This document shows, in pieces, positions 8,299-16,553 of a stretch of 45,023 bases of DNA (the first letter of the stretch is position 1; the number at the start of each line of letters is the position of its first letter). This DNA comes from Alcanivorax sp. (GTDB lineage Bacteria > Pseudomonadota > Gammaproteobacteria > Pseudomonadales > Alcanivoracaceae). The notes beneath the pieces were generated by a model, which saw only the letters and a program-made list of their open reading frames with translations, did no database searches and was not told the DNA's origin. The DNA is taken from assembly GCA_022565695.1 (NCBI GenBank), contig JAIUME010000016.1:1-45023 (forward strand), written 5' to 3'. The position numbers and the translations under genes are program-made.

Positions 8299-9123
8299 TC
8301 AGCCCTTATCGTTGTCTGGATTGCTGTGCGCTTCGGCCTTTTTCGCCTGGCCTTTCTTTTCCACACTGAGCTTTTCGAGGCTCACCAGCACACCACGCAG
8401 GGTGCTGATTTCCATCTTGTCGGGCCGGGCGCGCATGAACAGTCGCCGCAAACGTGTCATTACCTGAGCCGGGTTATCGGGGTCCAGGAAGCCGCTTTCA
8501 ATGATCATCCGCTCCATATGCCGGAGAAAGTGCTCCATCTCGGCGCTGTCCGCCGGGGGCGCATCCCACTCCATGGGCGGAATTTCGAGCTGGTGGCTGC
8601 GAGCGCGACGCGGTGGCAGTTCCGCGTCCGGATCGCCCACCAGTGCCAGGCGTATCTCGTAGGCAATCAACTGCACCGCTGATGCCACATTGAGGACACC
8701 ATAGTCCGGGTTTGCCGGGATCGCCACATGGTAATGGCAGCGCTGCAGCTCCTCGTTGGTCAGCCCGCGGTCCTCTCGGCCGAACATGATGGCCACCTGT
8801 TCACCGGCCTCTGCCCGCGCCGCGACCAGGTCGCCCAACTGTCGGGGGGACAGGCAGGGCCAGGGGATACGCCGCTGGCGCGCACTGGTGCCGATGACCA
8901 GCGTGGCACCCGCCAGCGCCTCGTCCAGGTCTGCGCAGACCTGCGCATTGGCCAGGATATCCGCTGAGCCACTGGCCCGGGCGGTCGCTTCCACATTGGG
9001 AAACTGCTGCGGCTGCACCAGACGCAGGTCGGTCAGGCCCATGGTCTTCATGGCCCGGGCGGCGGCGCCGATATTGCCCGGATGGGAGGTTTCCACCATG
9101 ACAATGCGGAAGGTCTCAAGCAT
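8299..9123 (-). CDS. trmJ: tRNA (cytidine/uridine-2'-O-)-methyltransferase TrmJ
   Basis: This SPOUT-class enzyme methylates the ribose of nucleotide 32 in tRNA anticodon loops. The 274-residue protein opens with [20 protein letters not shown], the typical TrmJ start, which is why I use ATG 9123 rather than the TTG at 9147. The SPOUT knot motifs [15 protein letters not shown] and [18 protein letters not shown] are intact. The C-terminal region is helical and Lys-rich ([12 protein letters not shown]). It is the first gene of the trmJ-cysE-iscR-iscS series and diverges from suhB, a common arrangement in gammaproteobacteria. Confidence 0.95.
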   Translation of the reverse strand: MLETFRIVMVETSHPGNIGAAARAMKTMGLTDLRLVQPQQFPNVEATARASGSADILANAQVCADLDEALAGATLVIGTSARQRRIPWPCLSPRQLGDLVAARAEAGEQVAIMFGREDRGLTNEELQRCHYHVAIPANPDYGVLNVASAVQLIAYEIRLALVGDPDAELPPRRARSHQLEIPPMEWDAPPADSAEMEHFLRHMERMIIESGFLDPDNPAQVMTRLRRLFMRARPDKMEISTLRGVLVSLEKLSVEKKGQAKKAEAHSNPDNDKG

Positions 9124-9235
9124 GTGCGCGTTACTCAATTCGGCCAAGGGGTCGGGAAAGGCGCAAGTCTACCAGATGCCGGCACGCTGTGACCCGCCTG
9201 CCCCGCCCCGGAACGCTGCCAATCCGGGCAGCTTC

Positions 9236-9244
9236 TGGTACACT
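9236..9244 (+). promoter_or_regulatory. Extended -10 promoter of suhB
   Basis: TGGTACACT (9236-9244) is an extended -10 element about 40 bp upstream of the suhB start. No good -35 is visible, as is usual for extended -10 promoters. Confidence 0.4.
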
Positions 9245-9282
9245 GCGCCTCTCCCACGTTCTTTAAAAGATGCCCAACGCCT

Positions 9283-10101
9283 ATGCTCGCCCCGCAAGTG
9301 AATATCGCCCTGCGCGCCGCCCGTCAGGCCGGCCAGCTGATCCGCCGCGCTGCTGAAGATGTGCAGCACCTCAAGGTGGAGAAAAAAGGCCTCAATGACT
9401 ATGTCAGCGAAGTCGACCGTGCTGCCGAAGCCCGCATCATTGATGTGTTGCAGAAAGCGTATCCCACCTATGGCGTCCTCGCGGAAGAATCCGGGGAAAT
9501 CAAGGGCAAGGGCGACGACGCCCGCTGGCAGTGGATCATTGATCCATTGGATGGCACGACCAATTTCCTGCACGGTTTCCCGCAATTTGCCGTCTCCATC
9601 GCGCTGGCCTGTGACGGCAAGATCGAGCATGGCGTGATCTTTGATCCGGTCCGCGAAGAAGAATTTACCGCCAGCCGTGGACGCGGTGCGGCCCTCAACG
9701 GCCGTCGTCTGCGCGTGGCACCACGCCCGACACTGGACGGCGCCCTGATCGGCACCGGCTTCCCGTTCCGCAAGAACCAGGCGCAGCACGTCGAGGCCTA
9801 TATGGCGATGCTGCAGGACATCATGGCCGAGACCGCCGGTGTCCGCCGGGCCGGGTCCGCTGCCCTGGATCTCGCCTGGGTGGCCGCAGGCCGCATGGAC
9901 GGTTTCTGGGAAATCGGTCTGCAGGAATGGGATATGGCGGCAGGTTGCCTGTTGATCACCGAAGCGGGCGGCCTGGTGGGCGACCTCACCGGCGGCCACC
10001 AGCACCTGCGCAGCGGCAATATCGTTGGCGGCAATCCGAAGATCTTCAAGGCCCTGCTGCAGAAGCTTCAGCCGCACCTGACCGATGCCCTCAAACGCTG
10101 A
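9283..10101 (+). CDS. suhB: Inositol-1-monophosphatase SuhB
   Basis: This is a Mg-dependent inositol monophosphatase family enzyme of 272 residues. In E. coli the homologue also joins the ribosomal-RNA antitermination complex. Metal-binding motifs are GVLAEESG (Glu68/Glu69), WIIDPLDGTTNFLHG (Asp87 and Asp90) and, near the C-terminus, QEWDMAAGCLLITEAGG. The start MLAPQVNIALRAARQAG aligns with known SuhB. The gene is read from its own promoter, divergent from trmJ. Its 3' end overlaps the start of the following methyltransferase gene by 17 bp in another frame, suggesting translational coupling. Confidence 0.95.
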   Translation: MLAPQVNIALRAARQAGQLIRRAAEDVQHLKVEKKGLNDYVSEVDRAAEARIIDVLQKAYPTYGVLAEESGEIKGKGDDARWQWIIDPLDGTTNFLHGFPQFAVSIALACDGKIEHGVIFDPVREEEFTASRGRGAALNGRRLRVAPRPTLDGALIGTGFPFRKNQAQHVEAYMAMLQDIMAETAGVRRAGSAALDLAWVAAGRMDGFWEIGLQEWDMAAGCLLITEAGGLVGDLTGGHQHLRSGNIVGGNPKIFKALLQKLQPHLTDALKR

Positions 10102-10792
10102 GTCATCACACCGCCCTGCGGGCAGCGCGGGCAGCTTGTGCTGCCCGCTATGCCAACACCCGGCCCCGACACATTTCGCCAGCGCTGAACTCAGCGGCAC
10201 TCCCCGCGACTACTTCCGTTGCCCCGGCTGCCGGCTGACCTTTCTTGATCCCGCTGCATTACCCACCCGGGAAGAAGAAAAAGCCCAGTACGATCTGCAC
10301 CGCAACGACCCGGCGGACGACGGTTACCGTCAGTTCCTGAGCCGCCTCGCGGGCCCCTTGATGGCCACGTTACGTGAGCATTTTCCCGACGGCGCCAACG
10401 GGCTGGATTTCGGTTGCGGGCCTGGCCCGGCGCTGTCCGGCATGCTCCGGGACAAAGGTTTCACCATGCAGGACCATGATCCGGTGTATGCCCCGGACCC
10501 GGCCCTGCTGACACAGCAGTACGACTTCATTACCTGCACCGAAGTGGTGGAGCACTTTCATGCCCCCGGTGACAGCTTTGCGCTACTGGACGGGTTGCTT
10601 CGTCCGGGCGGCATACTGGCCGTCATGACCAGCTGGCTGATGAACGACGCCAATTTTGCACACTGGCATTACCGCCGCGATCCGACCCATGTCTGCTTCT
10701 ACAAACCGGCGACCTTCCAGTGGCTGGCTGACCGGTACGGCTACACCCTGATGCTGCCGGACACCAATATCACGCTGCTGCGTAAGAACTAG
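10085..10792 (+). CDS. Class I SAM-dependent methyltransferase with N-terminal zinc ribbon
   Basis: The 235-residue protein has two CxxC pairs (Cys20/Cys23 in CPLC and Cys46/Cys49 in CPGC) that form a probable zinc ribbon, followed by a class I methyltransferase fold. The SAM-binding motif is GLDFGCGPG (106-114). DFITCTEVVEHFHAPG and LLRPGGILAVMTSW are the later motifs. Proteins of this type occur next to suhB/trmJ in related bacteria, but their substrate is not known to me. The ATG at 10085 lies inside the end of suhB. Its stop TAG shares the sequence CTAG with the stop of the convergent cytochrome gene. Confidence 0.8.
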   Translation: MPSNAESSHRPAGSAGSLCCPLCQHPAPTHFASAELSGTPRDYFRCPGCRLTFLDPAALPTREEEKAQYDLHRNDPADDGYRQFLSRLAGPLMATLREHFPDGANGLDFGCGPGPALSGMLRDKGFTMQDHDPVYAPDPALLTQQYDFITCTEVVEHFHAPGDSFALLDGLLRPGGILAVMTSWLMNDANFAHWHYRRDPTHVCFYKPATFQWLADRYGYTLMLPDTNITLLRKN

Positions 10793-11322
10793 AAACTATC
10801 GGTATCACGAAACATTTTCTGGTCATTCATGAACGGTACATCTTCAGCAACATGACAGGCCATGCAGGCGCTGCGCGCCACCATAAATGCATCACGCACC
10901 TCGGCACCGTTGCCATTTTCATTTTCCTTTGCGCTCTCCTTTGCGGTCTCCAGCGCACTGGCGAGTTCACCCCACGCGCCATCGAGAAACAGCGCATCGG
11001 CATTCGCCTGACGTGCCGGGCGTTTGGTGTAGCCATTGCGAATGGCTGAACGGATCTTCTGCCAGTGGTAATCCGCCAGCGCATAATTGCCGTCAGCAAT
11101 GGCCGCGTACACGATGTCATAGCGGTGCCCCGTCTCCCACATGGCGGAGGAAAAACCACCCAGGTAGGACTCCAGTTGCTCGAAACGCGCCGCATGGCTG
11201 TCTTGCTCCAGCAGCCAGCCATCGCCCAGTACACCGTCGCCGCGCTCGTCAGCGCAGCCGGTCAGCAACAGCGCGCCAACCATCCACATACCCGCTTTCA
11301 TACTCGTCTTTCGCTTCTGCAT
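10789..11322 (-). CDS. Class II-type c cytochrome lipoprotein
   Basis: This encodes a 177-residue periplasmic lipoprotein with one c-type heme site. A short basic N-terminus is followed by the lipobox LLTGC, so Cys23 should be lipidated and the protein anchored in a membrane. The mature part looks helical. CMACH (153-157) near the C-terminus is the heme-binding motif, and this C-terminal placement is typical of class II cytochromes (c', c556). A Met at residue 61 could be the distal ligand, which I infer only from family layout. The ATG at 11322 follows AGGAGA. A Glu/Asn/Lys-rich linker precedes the heme region. No redox partner is encoded nearby. An electron-transfer role is likely and the pathway unknown. 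Confidence 0.75.
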   Translation of the reverse strand: MQKRKTSMKAGMWMVGALLLTGCADERGDGVLGDGWLLEQDSHAARFEQLESYLGGFSSAMWETGHRYDIVYAAIADGNYALADYHWQKIRSAIRNGYTKRPARQANADALFLDGAWGELASALETAKESAKENENGNGAEVRDAFMVARSACMACHVAEDVPFMNDQKMFRDTDSF

Positions 11323-11348
11323 AACGCTCTCTCCTGCTAAAGCTGTGC

Positions 11349-11383
11349 GTACAGTATAGATGCTTTGTACGGCATAGATGCTT
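11349..11383 (-). promoter_or_regulatory. Cytochrome gene promoter with tandem 18-bp repeats
   Basis: Two 17-bp copies, GTACAGTATAGATGCTT (11349-11365) and GTACGGCATAGATGCTT (11367-11383), are identical at 15 positions and spaced 18 bp apart. On the minus strand the first copy holds TATACT (11353-11358), a good -10 element upstream of the cytochrome gene. Repeats overlapping the promoter suggest a regulator binding in tandem. Confidence 0.4.
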
Positions 11384-11504
11384 CGTGCCCCAAACAGTAC
11401 CCTCCCCGGAAGACAACATCAGCATATGTCTGCACTTTCATGACAGTGTCAACTGCGGGCCAGGGTCCTTCCAACTCAAAGCATCCTGGTGCATCAGTAT
11501 CACT

Positions 11505-11518
11505 CAAACGTGCGTTTG
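11505..11518. promoter_or_regulatory. Palindromic operator candidate upstream of the catabolic operon
   Basis: CAAACGTGCGTTTG is a perfect 14-bp palindrome some 65 bp before the gabD start. It fits the pattern C/GAAAC-N2-4-GTTTG/C that I recall for PsrA, a TetR-family fatty-acid sensor of pseudomonads, but a LacI- or other TetR-type regulator could equally bind. No regulator gene is adjacent. Confidence 0.4.
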
Positions 11519-11584
11519 TTTGTGCGCAGCACTTTTTCTCTGCTAGGTTGAATACAGGTCGAACCCGCACAACGGAGACAGACG

Positions 11585-13057
11585 ATGACATCCGAGACGT
11601 TTCTCAGCCACCTCAGCGACCGCGACCTGTTCCGTCAGCAGTGCTTCATTGCTGGCCACTGGTGCGATGCAGACAGCGGCGCCACACTGGCTGTCGACAA
11701 TCCCGCCACCGGGCAACAGATCGGCCATGTGCCCCGAATGGGTGCAGCCGAAACCGAAAAGGCCATCGCCGCCGCCAACGAGGCCCTGCCGACATGGCGC
11801 GACAAGACCGCAGCCGAGCGCGCCGCGGTATTGTATCGCTGGTATGAGGCACTGATGGCGCATCAGGATGATCTGGGCTACATCATGACGCTGGAGCAGG
11901 GCAAGCCGCTGGCAGAAGCCAAAGGCGAAATCGCTTATGCCGCATCCTTCCTGCTGTGGTTTGCCGAAGAAGCACGACGCGCCTATGGCGATACCATTCC
12001 CGCCCCCAAGGCCGGGCAACGGATTCTGGTCATCAAACAGCCTGTCGGCGTCAGCGCTGCCATCACACCCTGGAACTTCCCGGCGTCCATGATTACCCGC
12101 AAGGCAGGTGCCGCGCTGGCAGCAGGTTGCACCATGGTGGTGAAACCGGCCTCTGCCACGCCCTATTCCGCGCTGGCGATGGCCGAGCTGGCAAAGCGTG
12201 CTGGTGTCCCGGACGGTGTGCTGAATGTGATCACAGGCAGCGCCGCAGCGATTGCCGATACCCTGACTGCCAGCCCCATCGTGCGCAAGATCAGCTTTAC
12301 CGGTTCGACTGAGGTCGGCCGCACGCTGATGGCCAATGCCGCGCAGCATATTCAGAAAGTCTCCCTGGAGCTGGGGGGCAATGCGCCCTTCATCGTGTTC
12401 GACGACGCGGATCTGGACAAGGCCGTGGAAGGCGCCATGGGCTCCAAGTTCCGCAACACCGGCCAGACCTGCGTGTGCGTCAACCGCTTCCTGGTGCAGG
12501 ACAGCGTGCATGACGCCTTCGTGGAAAAACTGCGCGTTGCCATGGGGTCATTGAAGGTGGGTGACGGGTTTGCCGAAGGCGTCAACCAGTCCGCACTGAT
12601 CAATCCCGCAGCGGCCGACAAGGTCCACGCGCACATCGAGGATGCGTTGCAGCGCGGCGCCACCTGCGTCAGCGGCGGCGACCGCCATCCTGACGGCGGT
12701 GCCTTTGTCACCCCGACGCTCATTACCGGCGTCACGCCGGACATGCAGCTCTGCCAGGAGGAAACCTTCGGTCCACTGGCAGCGATCATGCGCTTCAGTA
12801 CCGAAGAAGAAGCCGTTCGCGAAGCCAATAACACACCCTTCGGATTGGCTGCCTATTTCTACAGCCAGAACATCCATCGCTGCTGGCGCGTTGGCGAAGC
12901 GCTGGAAGCCGGCATGGTAGGCATCAACGAGGGCATGATCTCCAATGCCGCGGCCCCCTTCGGTGGCGTCAAGGAATCTGGCCTGGGGCGCGAAGGCTCC
13001 AAATACGGTCTGGATGAATTCATGGAAGCCAAATATCTGTGCATGGGAGGCGGCTGA
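11585..13057 (+). CDS. gabD: Succinate-semialdehyde dehydrogenase (GabD family)
   Basis: This enzyme oxidises succinate semialdehyde, or a similar short semialdehyde, to the acid with NAD(P). The 490-residue sequence follows GabD along its whole length: SDRDLFRQQCFIAGHW at the start, MTLEQGKPLAEAKGEI, TPWNFP, Lys187 in VVKPAS, Glu262 in SLELGGNAPF, and catalytic Cys296 in NTGQTCVCVN with a second cysteine at 298, which can form a regulatory disulfide in this family. The C-terminus has PFGGVKESGLGREGSKYG. It is the first gene of a six-gene operon that also encodes a class III aminotransferase, so conversion of an omega-amino acid such as GABA is plausible. ATG 11585 is preceded by GGAG. Confidence 0.85.
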   Translation: MTSETFLSHLSDRDLFRQQCFIAGHWCDADSGATLAVDNPATGQQIGHVPRMGAAETEKAIAAANEALPTWRDKTAAERAAVLYRWYEALMAHQDDLGYIMTLEQGKPLAEAKGEIAYAASFLLWFAEEARRAYGDTIPAPKAGQRILVIKQPVGVSAAITPWNFPASMITRKAGAALAAGCTMVVKPASATPYSALAMAELAKRAGVPDGVLNVITGSAAAIADTLTASPIVRKISFTGSTEVGRTLMANAAQHIQKVSLELGGNAPFIVFDDADLDKAVEGAMGSKFRNTGQTCVCVNRFLVQDSVHDAFVEKLRVAMGSLKVGDGFAEGVNQSALINPAAADKVHAHIEDALQRGATCVSGGDRHPDGGAFVTPTLITGVTPDMQLCQEETFGPLAAIMRFSTEEEAVREANNTPFGLAAYFYSQNIHRCWRVGEALEAGMVGINEGMISNAAAPFGGVKESGLGREGSKYGLDEFMEAKYLCMGGG

Positions 13058-14232
13058 TGGCCGTCGCCGCAGCGCGCAGCACATGGCGCATGGCCTTGCT
13101 ACCCGGTGACGGCATCGGCGTGGAAGTGAGTGATGCGGCAGAAGCCGTGCTTACCGCCTTGCGCAAACACTGTAGCCTGGCGCTGGAATGGCAGCGGCTG
13201 CCGTGGCCCAGCACCGCCTGGCATCAGGCCCATGGCGATATGATGCCCGAGGATGCGCTGACGCAACTGCGCGACTTCGACACACTGCTGCTCGGCGCGC
13301 TCGGCGACCCGGGCCCGAGCCGTGACAAGCAGCGCTACCAGTTACCGGATGGTATTTCCCTGTCGCCCCTGCTGGCGCTGCGCAAGGGCTTTGATCTGTG
13401 GGCCTGTGAGCGGCCGGCGATCTGCTATCCCGGCGCCACCCGTTACCTGGCTGATCCGCGCGCCGCTGATGTGGACATGCTGGTGATCCGTGAGAACAGC
13501 GAGGGTGAATACGTCAATCAGGGCGGGCGCCTGCGCCAGGGCAGTGCCGAAGAAATCGCGACACAACTGGAAGTGTTTTCCCGCCACGCCACCGAGCGCC
13601 TGATACGCCATGCCTTTGAGCGCGCACGCCAGCGTCAGCAACATCGCAAGGCGGAAAACGCTGAACGCCATTACACCAACGCCGCCGGTGACACGGCCAC
13701 GGCGCAGGTCTGCCTGATCACCAAACGCAATGCACAGCGTTACTGGGGAGAGCTGTATACCGAGGTGTTCGCCACCGTAGCGTCCGACTACCCCGATATC
13801 GGCACCCATCATGAGCTGGTGGATGCCGCCTGCATGAAGTTTGTGCAGTGCCCGTGGCGTTTTGATGTGGTGGTGGCCAGCAACCTGCACGGCGACATTC
13901 TCACCGATCTGGCCGCAGTGCTCAGCGGCGGCATGGGCGTTGCGCCGTCCACCAATATCAATCCGCAGGACCGCAGCGTGCCGCCGCTGTTCGAACCGAC
14001 CCACGGCAGTGCACCGGATATCGCGGGGCAGGATCTGGCGGACCCGCGCGCCATGCTGTTCAGCGCCGCCATGATGCTCGACTGGATGGGTGAGGAAGAC
14101 AGCGCCGCCAGCGATGCGGCCACCCTGCTGCGTCAGGCGCTGTGTGCTGATCTGGCCGTAAACAATCTGGCCACACCGCGCGGCACGCAACAGATTACCC
14201 GGGACATCATTCAACGGCTCACCGAGGGCTGA
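13057..14232 (+). CDS. Tartrate/D-malate-type beta-decarboxylating dehydrogenase
   Basis: This belongs to the isocitrate/isopropylmalate dehydrogenase family, which oxidises and decarboxylates 2-hydroxyacids. The 391-residue protein shows ALLPGDGIGVEV, RENSEGEY (145-152), FDVVVASNLHGDILTDL with the metal-binding aspartates, and FEPTHGSAPDIAGQ. The RENSEGEY and NLHGD forms point to the tartrate/D-malate branch rather than LeuB. It is about 30 residues longer than usual, with an extra Arg/Gln-rich stretch (RQRQQHRKAENAERHY) before the conserved ITKRNA segment. The ATG at 13057 overlaps the gabD stop (TGATG) and has GGGAGG six bases upstream, so the two are translationally coupled. The true substrate cannot be read from sequence. 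Confidence 0.75.
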   Translation: MAVAAARSTWRMALLPGDGIGVEVSDAAEAVLTALRKHCSLALEWQRLPWPSTAWHQAHGDMMPEDALTQLRDFDTLLLGALGDPGPSRDKQRYQLPDGISLSPLLALRKGFDLWACERPAICYPGATRYLADPRAADVDMLVIRENSEGEYVNQGGRLRQGSAEEIATQLEVFSRHATERLIRHAFERARQRQQHRKAENAERHYTNAAGDTATAQVCLITKRNAQRYWGELYTEVFATVASDYPDIGTHHELVDAACMKFVQCPWRFDVVVASNLHGDILTDLAAVLSGGMGVAPSTNINPQDRSVPPLFEPTHGSAPDIAGQDLADPRAMLFSAAMMLDWMGEEDSAASDAATLLRQALCADLAVNNLATPRGTQQITRDIIQRLTEG

Positions 14233-14308
14233 CACACACAAAACATTCATGCACTTTTCGGGAATGCACTTTGTCACAAATGCACACCCGGGACAGACGG
14301 AGGTCACC

Positions 14309-15562
14309 ATGAGTCACCTGTCACCGCTGCTGAAACAGTCCAGCGACATTTGCGCCGACCACGCTCGCGGCAGCTACCTGTATGACGACCAGGGCAACAG
14401 CTGGCTCGACTTCACCTCCGGCATTGGCGTCACGGCCACCGGGCACTGTCACCCCACTGTTGTCGAAGCAGTGCGTGAGCAGGCCGGCAAGCTGGTGCAT
14501 GGCCAATACACGACCGTACGCCACCCCGCCCTGTTGAAGCTCACGGATCGCCTGTATGAAAAGCTGCCCTCGGCGCTGGATGCCATCGCCCTGTTCAACT
14601 CCGGCAGCGAGGCCGTGGAAGCCGCCATACGTCTCGCCCGCCACGCCACAGGGCGCGCCAATATCATCGCCTTTACCGGTGGCTTTCATGGCCGCACCAA
14701 CGCCGCCGCTGCACTCACGACTTCTACCACCAAAGTGCGCACGGGCTTTCATCCGCTGATGGCCGGTGTCTGCTTCAGCCCTTTTCCGCATACCTATCGA
14801 TACGGCTGGAGCGAAGAGGAGACCGTCGCGTTCTGCCTGCGCGAGCTTGATCATCTGTTCCTGACCCAGTCCGCACCCACGGACACCGCAGCAATGATTG
14901 TGGAGCCGGTACAAGGCGAGTATGGCTACTACCCCGCCACCGCAGCCTTCATGCAGGGGCTGCGTGAACGCTGCGAGCGCCACGGCATCTTGCTTATTGC
15001 GGACGAGATTCAGGCCGGCTATGGCCGCACCGGCAAATTCTGGAGCCACAGCCATTACGGCGTGGAGCCCGACATGCTGCTGACGGCCAAGGGCCTCGCC
15101 AGCGGCTTTCCGCTCTCCGGTCTCGCTGCCAGCAGTGCACTGATGAGCAAGGGGCTGCCTGGCTCCCAGGGCGGCACCTACGGCGCCAACGCCGTATCCT
15201 GCGCTGCCGCGCTGGCGACACTGGCTGTGATTGATCAGGAAAATCTGGTGGCCAATGCGGCGCAACGCGGCCACTACCTGCGTGAAAAGCTCGCCGCGCT
15301 GCAACAACGCCATCAGTGCATCGACGAAATACGCGGCATGGGGCTGATGCTTGGCATGGAAATTGTAGATCAACATAAAGCGGCCAACGGCGAGCATGCC
15401 GGCGCACTGCTCAAGGCGGCTGAGGCAGAGGGTCTGCTGTTGTTGCGCTGCGGCATTCAGGGCCAGGTAGTGCGCTGGCTGCCCGCGCTGACCGTGACCG
15501 ACAATGAAATTGACGACGCAGTGCGCGCCTTCGAGCGCGCACTGACCGCCACAGGAGCCTGA
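14309..15562 (+). CDS. Class III aminotransferase (acetylornithine/GABA type)
   Basis: This PLP enzyme of 417 residues transfers an omega-amino group to a keto acid. Motifs are LDFTSGIGVTATGHCHP, FNSGSEAVEAAIRLAR, GGFHGRT, IADEIQAGYGRTGKFW and the PLP lysine Lys261 in LLTAKGLASGFPL. It resembles 4-aminobutyrate and acetylornithine aminotransferases; next to a GabD-type dehydrogenase it would supply the semialdehyde, as GabT does. I start it at ATG 14309, which has GGAGG five bases upstream, rather than at 14249 where there is no such site. The 76-bp gap before it is the longest inside the operon. Exact substrate is uncertain. Confidence 0.8.
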   Translation: MSHLSPLLKQSSDICADHARGSYLYDDQGNSWLDFTSGIGVTATGHCHPTVVEAVREQAGKLVHGQYTTVRHPALLKLTDRLYEKLPSALDAIALFNSGSEAVEAAIRLARHATGRANIIAFTGGFHGRTNAAAALTTSTTKVRTGFHPLMAGVCFSPFPHTYRYGWSEEETVAFCLRELDHLFLTQSAPTDTAAMIVEPVQGEYGYYPATAAFMQGLRERCERHGILLIADEIQAGYGRTGKFWSHSHYGVEPDMLLTAKGLASGFPLSGLAASSALMSKGLPGSQGGTYGANAVSCAAALATLAVIDQENLVANAAQRGHYLREKLAALQQRHQCIDEIRGMGLMLGMEIVDQHKAANGEHAGALLKAAEAEGLLLLRCGIQGQVVRWLPALTVTDNEIDDAVRAFERALTATGA

Positions 15563-15565
15563 ACC

Positions 15566-16510
15566 ATGGCCAGACCGGTGATAGCTGTACTCACCGCTGA
15601 AGACGAGGACATGTTGCCCGGCATGGACGTGGGTGACACGGCAACACTGCTGCACGTGCGCGATGCGGCAACGCTGCGCGACGCCCTCACGCAGGCCGAC
15701 ATTCTGGTGGTCACGGATTTTCGCACCGGCATGCTGGAAGACTGCTGGCCGGAAAACAGCACGGTGCGCTGGGTGCATGCCACCAGCGCCGGTGTTGATG
15801 CGCTGATGATTCCGCCGCTGATGAACCGCGACATCGTCATCACCAATGCCCGCGGGGTGTTTGATCGCGGCATTGCGGAATACGTACTCGGTGCCGTGCT
15901 GCTGTTTGCCAAGGACACGCTCGGCAACCTGCGCCTGCAACGGGCGCGCCAGTGGCAACACCGGGAAACTGCGCTGATTCGTGATGCCCGGGCGCTGATC
16001 ATCGGCGCCGGCAGCATCGGCCGCGAAGTTGCCGGCATGTTGCGCGCCGTCGGCATGCAGGTCACTGGCACCGCGCGCAGCGCCAGAGAGGACCCGGCGT
16101 TCGACAAGGTCTGCGCCAGCGAGCAACTGCCGACACTGCTGCCCGATGCGGATTATGTCGTGATCACAGCGCCACTGACCGACGATACCCGAGGGCTGTT
16201 TGATGACGACATGCTGGCGCGTTGCAAGACCGGCGCCGTGCTGATCAATGTCGGCCGTGGGCCCATCGTGCGCAGCGATGCGTTACTGGATGCACTGGAT
16301 AACGGGCCGCTCGCCGGCGCCGCACTGGATGTGTTCGAGCAGGAGCCTCTGCCGGAAGATCATCCCCTGTGGCAGCACCCCAGGGTCATGATGTCCGCCC
16401 ATATGGCGGGTGATTTTCATGGCTGGCGTCGCGCACTGGCAGAACAGTTTCTCTCAAACCTTGCGCGCTGGCAGCGCAATGAAGACCTGTTCAATCAGGT
16501 TGATATATGA
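15566..16510 (+). CDS. D-2-hydroxyacid dehydrogenase (GhrA-like)
   Basis: This is an NAD(P)-dependent dehydrogenase of 314 residues interconverting 2-keto acids and D-2-hydroxy acids. The nucleotide-binding motif is IIGAGSIGREVA, followed by TARSAR in place of an acidic residue, which suggests NADPH preference. Catalytic residues appear as Arg231 (NVGRGPIV), Glu260 (FEQEPLP) and His279 (MSAHMAG). The WQHPRV and EPLPEDHPLW context resembles glyoxylate/hydroxypyruvate reductase A. It starts 3 bp after the aminotransferase stop with AGGAG upstream. In the operon it might reduce the keto acid left by one of the two aminotransferases, which is inference. Confidence 0.8.
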   Translation: MARPVIAVLTAEDEDMLPGMDVGDTATLLHVRDAATLRDALTQADILVVTDFRTGMLEDCWPENSTVRWVHATSAGVDALMIPPLMNRDIVITNARGVFDRGIAEYVLGAVLLFAKDTLGNLRLQRARQWQHRETALIRDARALIIGAGSIGREVAGMLRAVGMQVTGTARSAREDPAFDKVCASEQLPTLLPDADYVVITAPLTDDTRGLFDDDMLARCKTGAVLINVGRGPIVRSDALLDALDNGPLAGAALDVFEQEPLPEDHPLWQHPRVMMSAHMAGDFHGWRRALAEQFLSNLARWQRNEDLFNQVDI

Positions 16511-16553
16511 CGGGGCATGCCGGCCCTGATACCCGGCATCTGGAGATGTGGCA

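Noticed and set aside
14321-16126. Minus-strand open frame of 601 codons opposite the aminotransferase and dehydrogenase
   Set aside because: It spans two confirmed genes and their junction and has no recognisable motif; long reverse frames are common in high-GC coding DNA.
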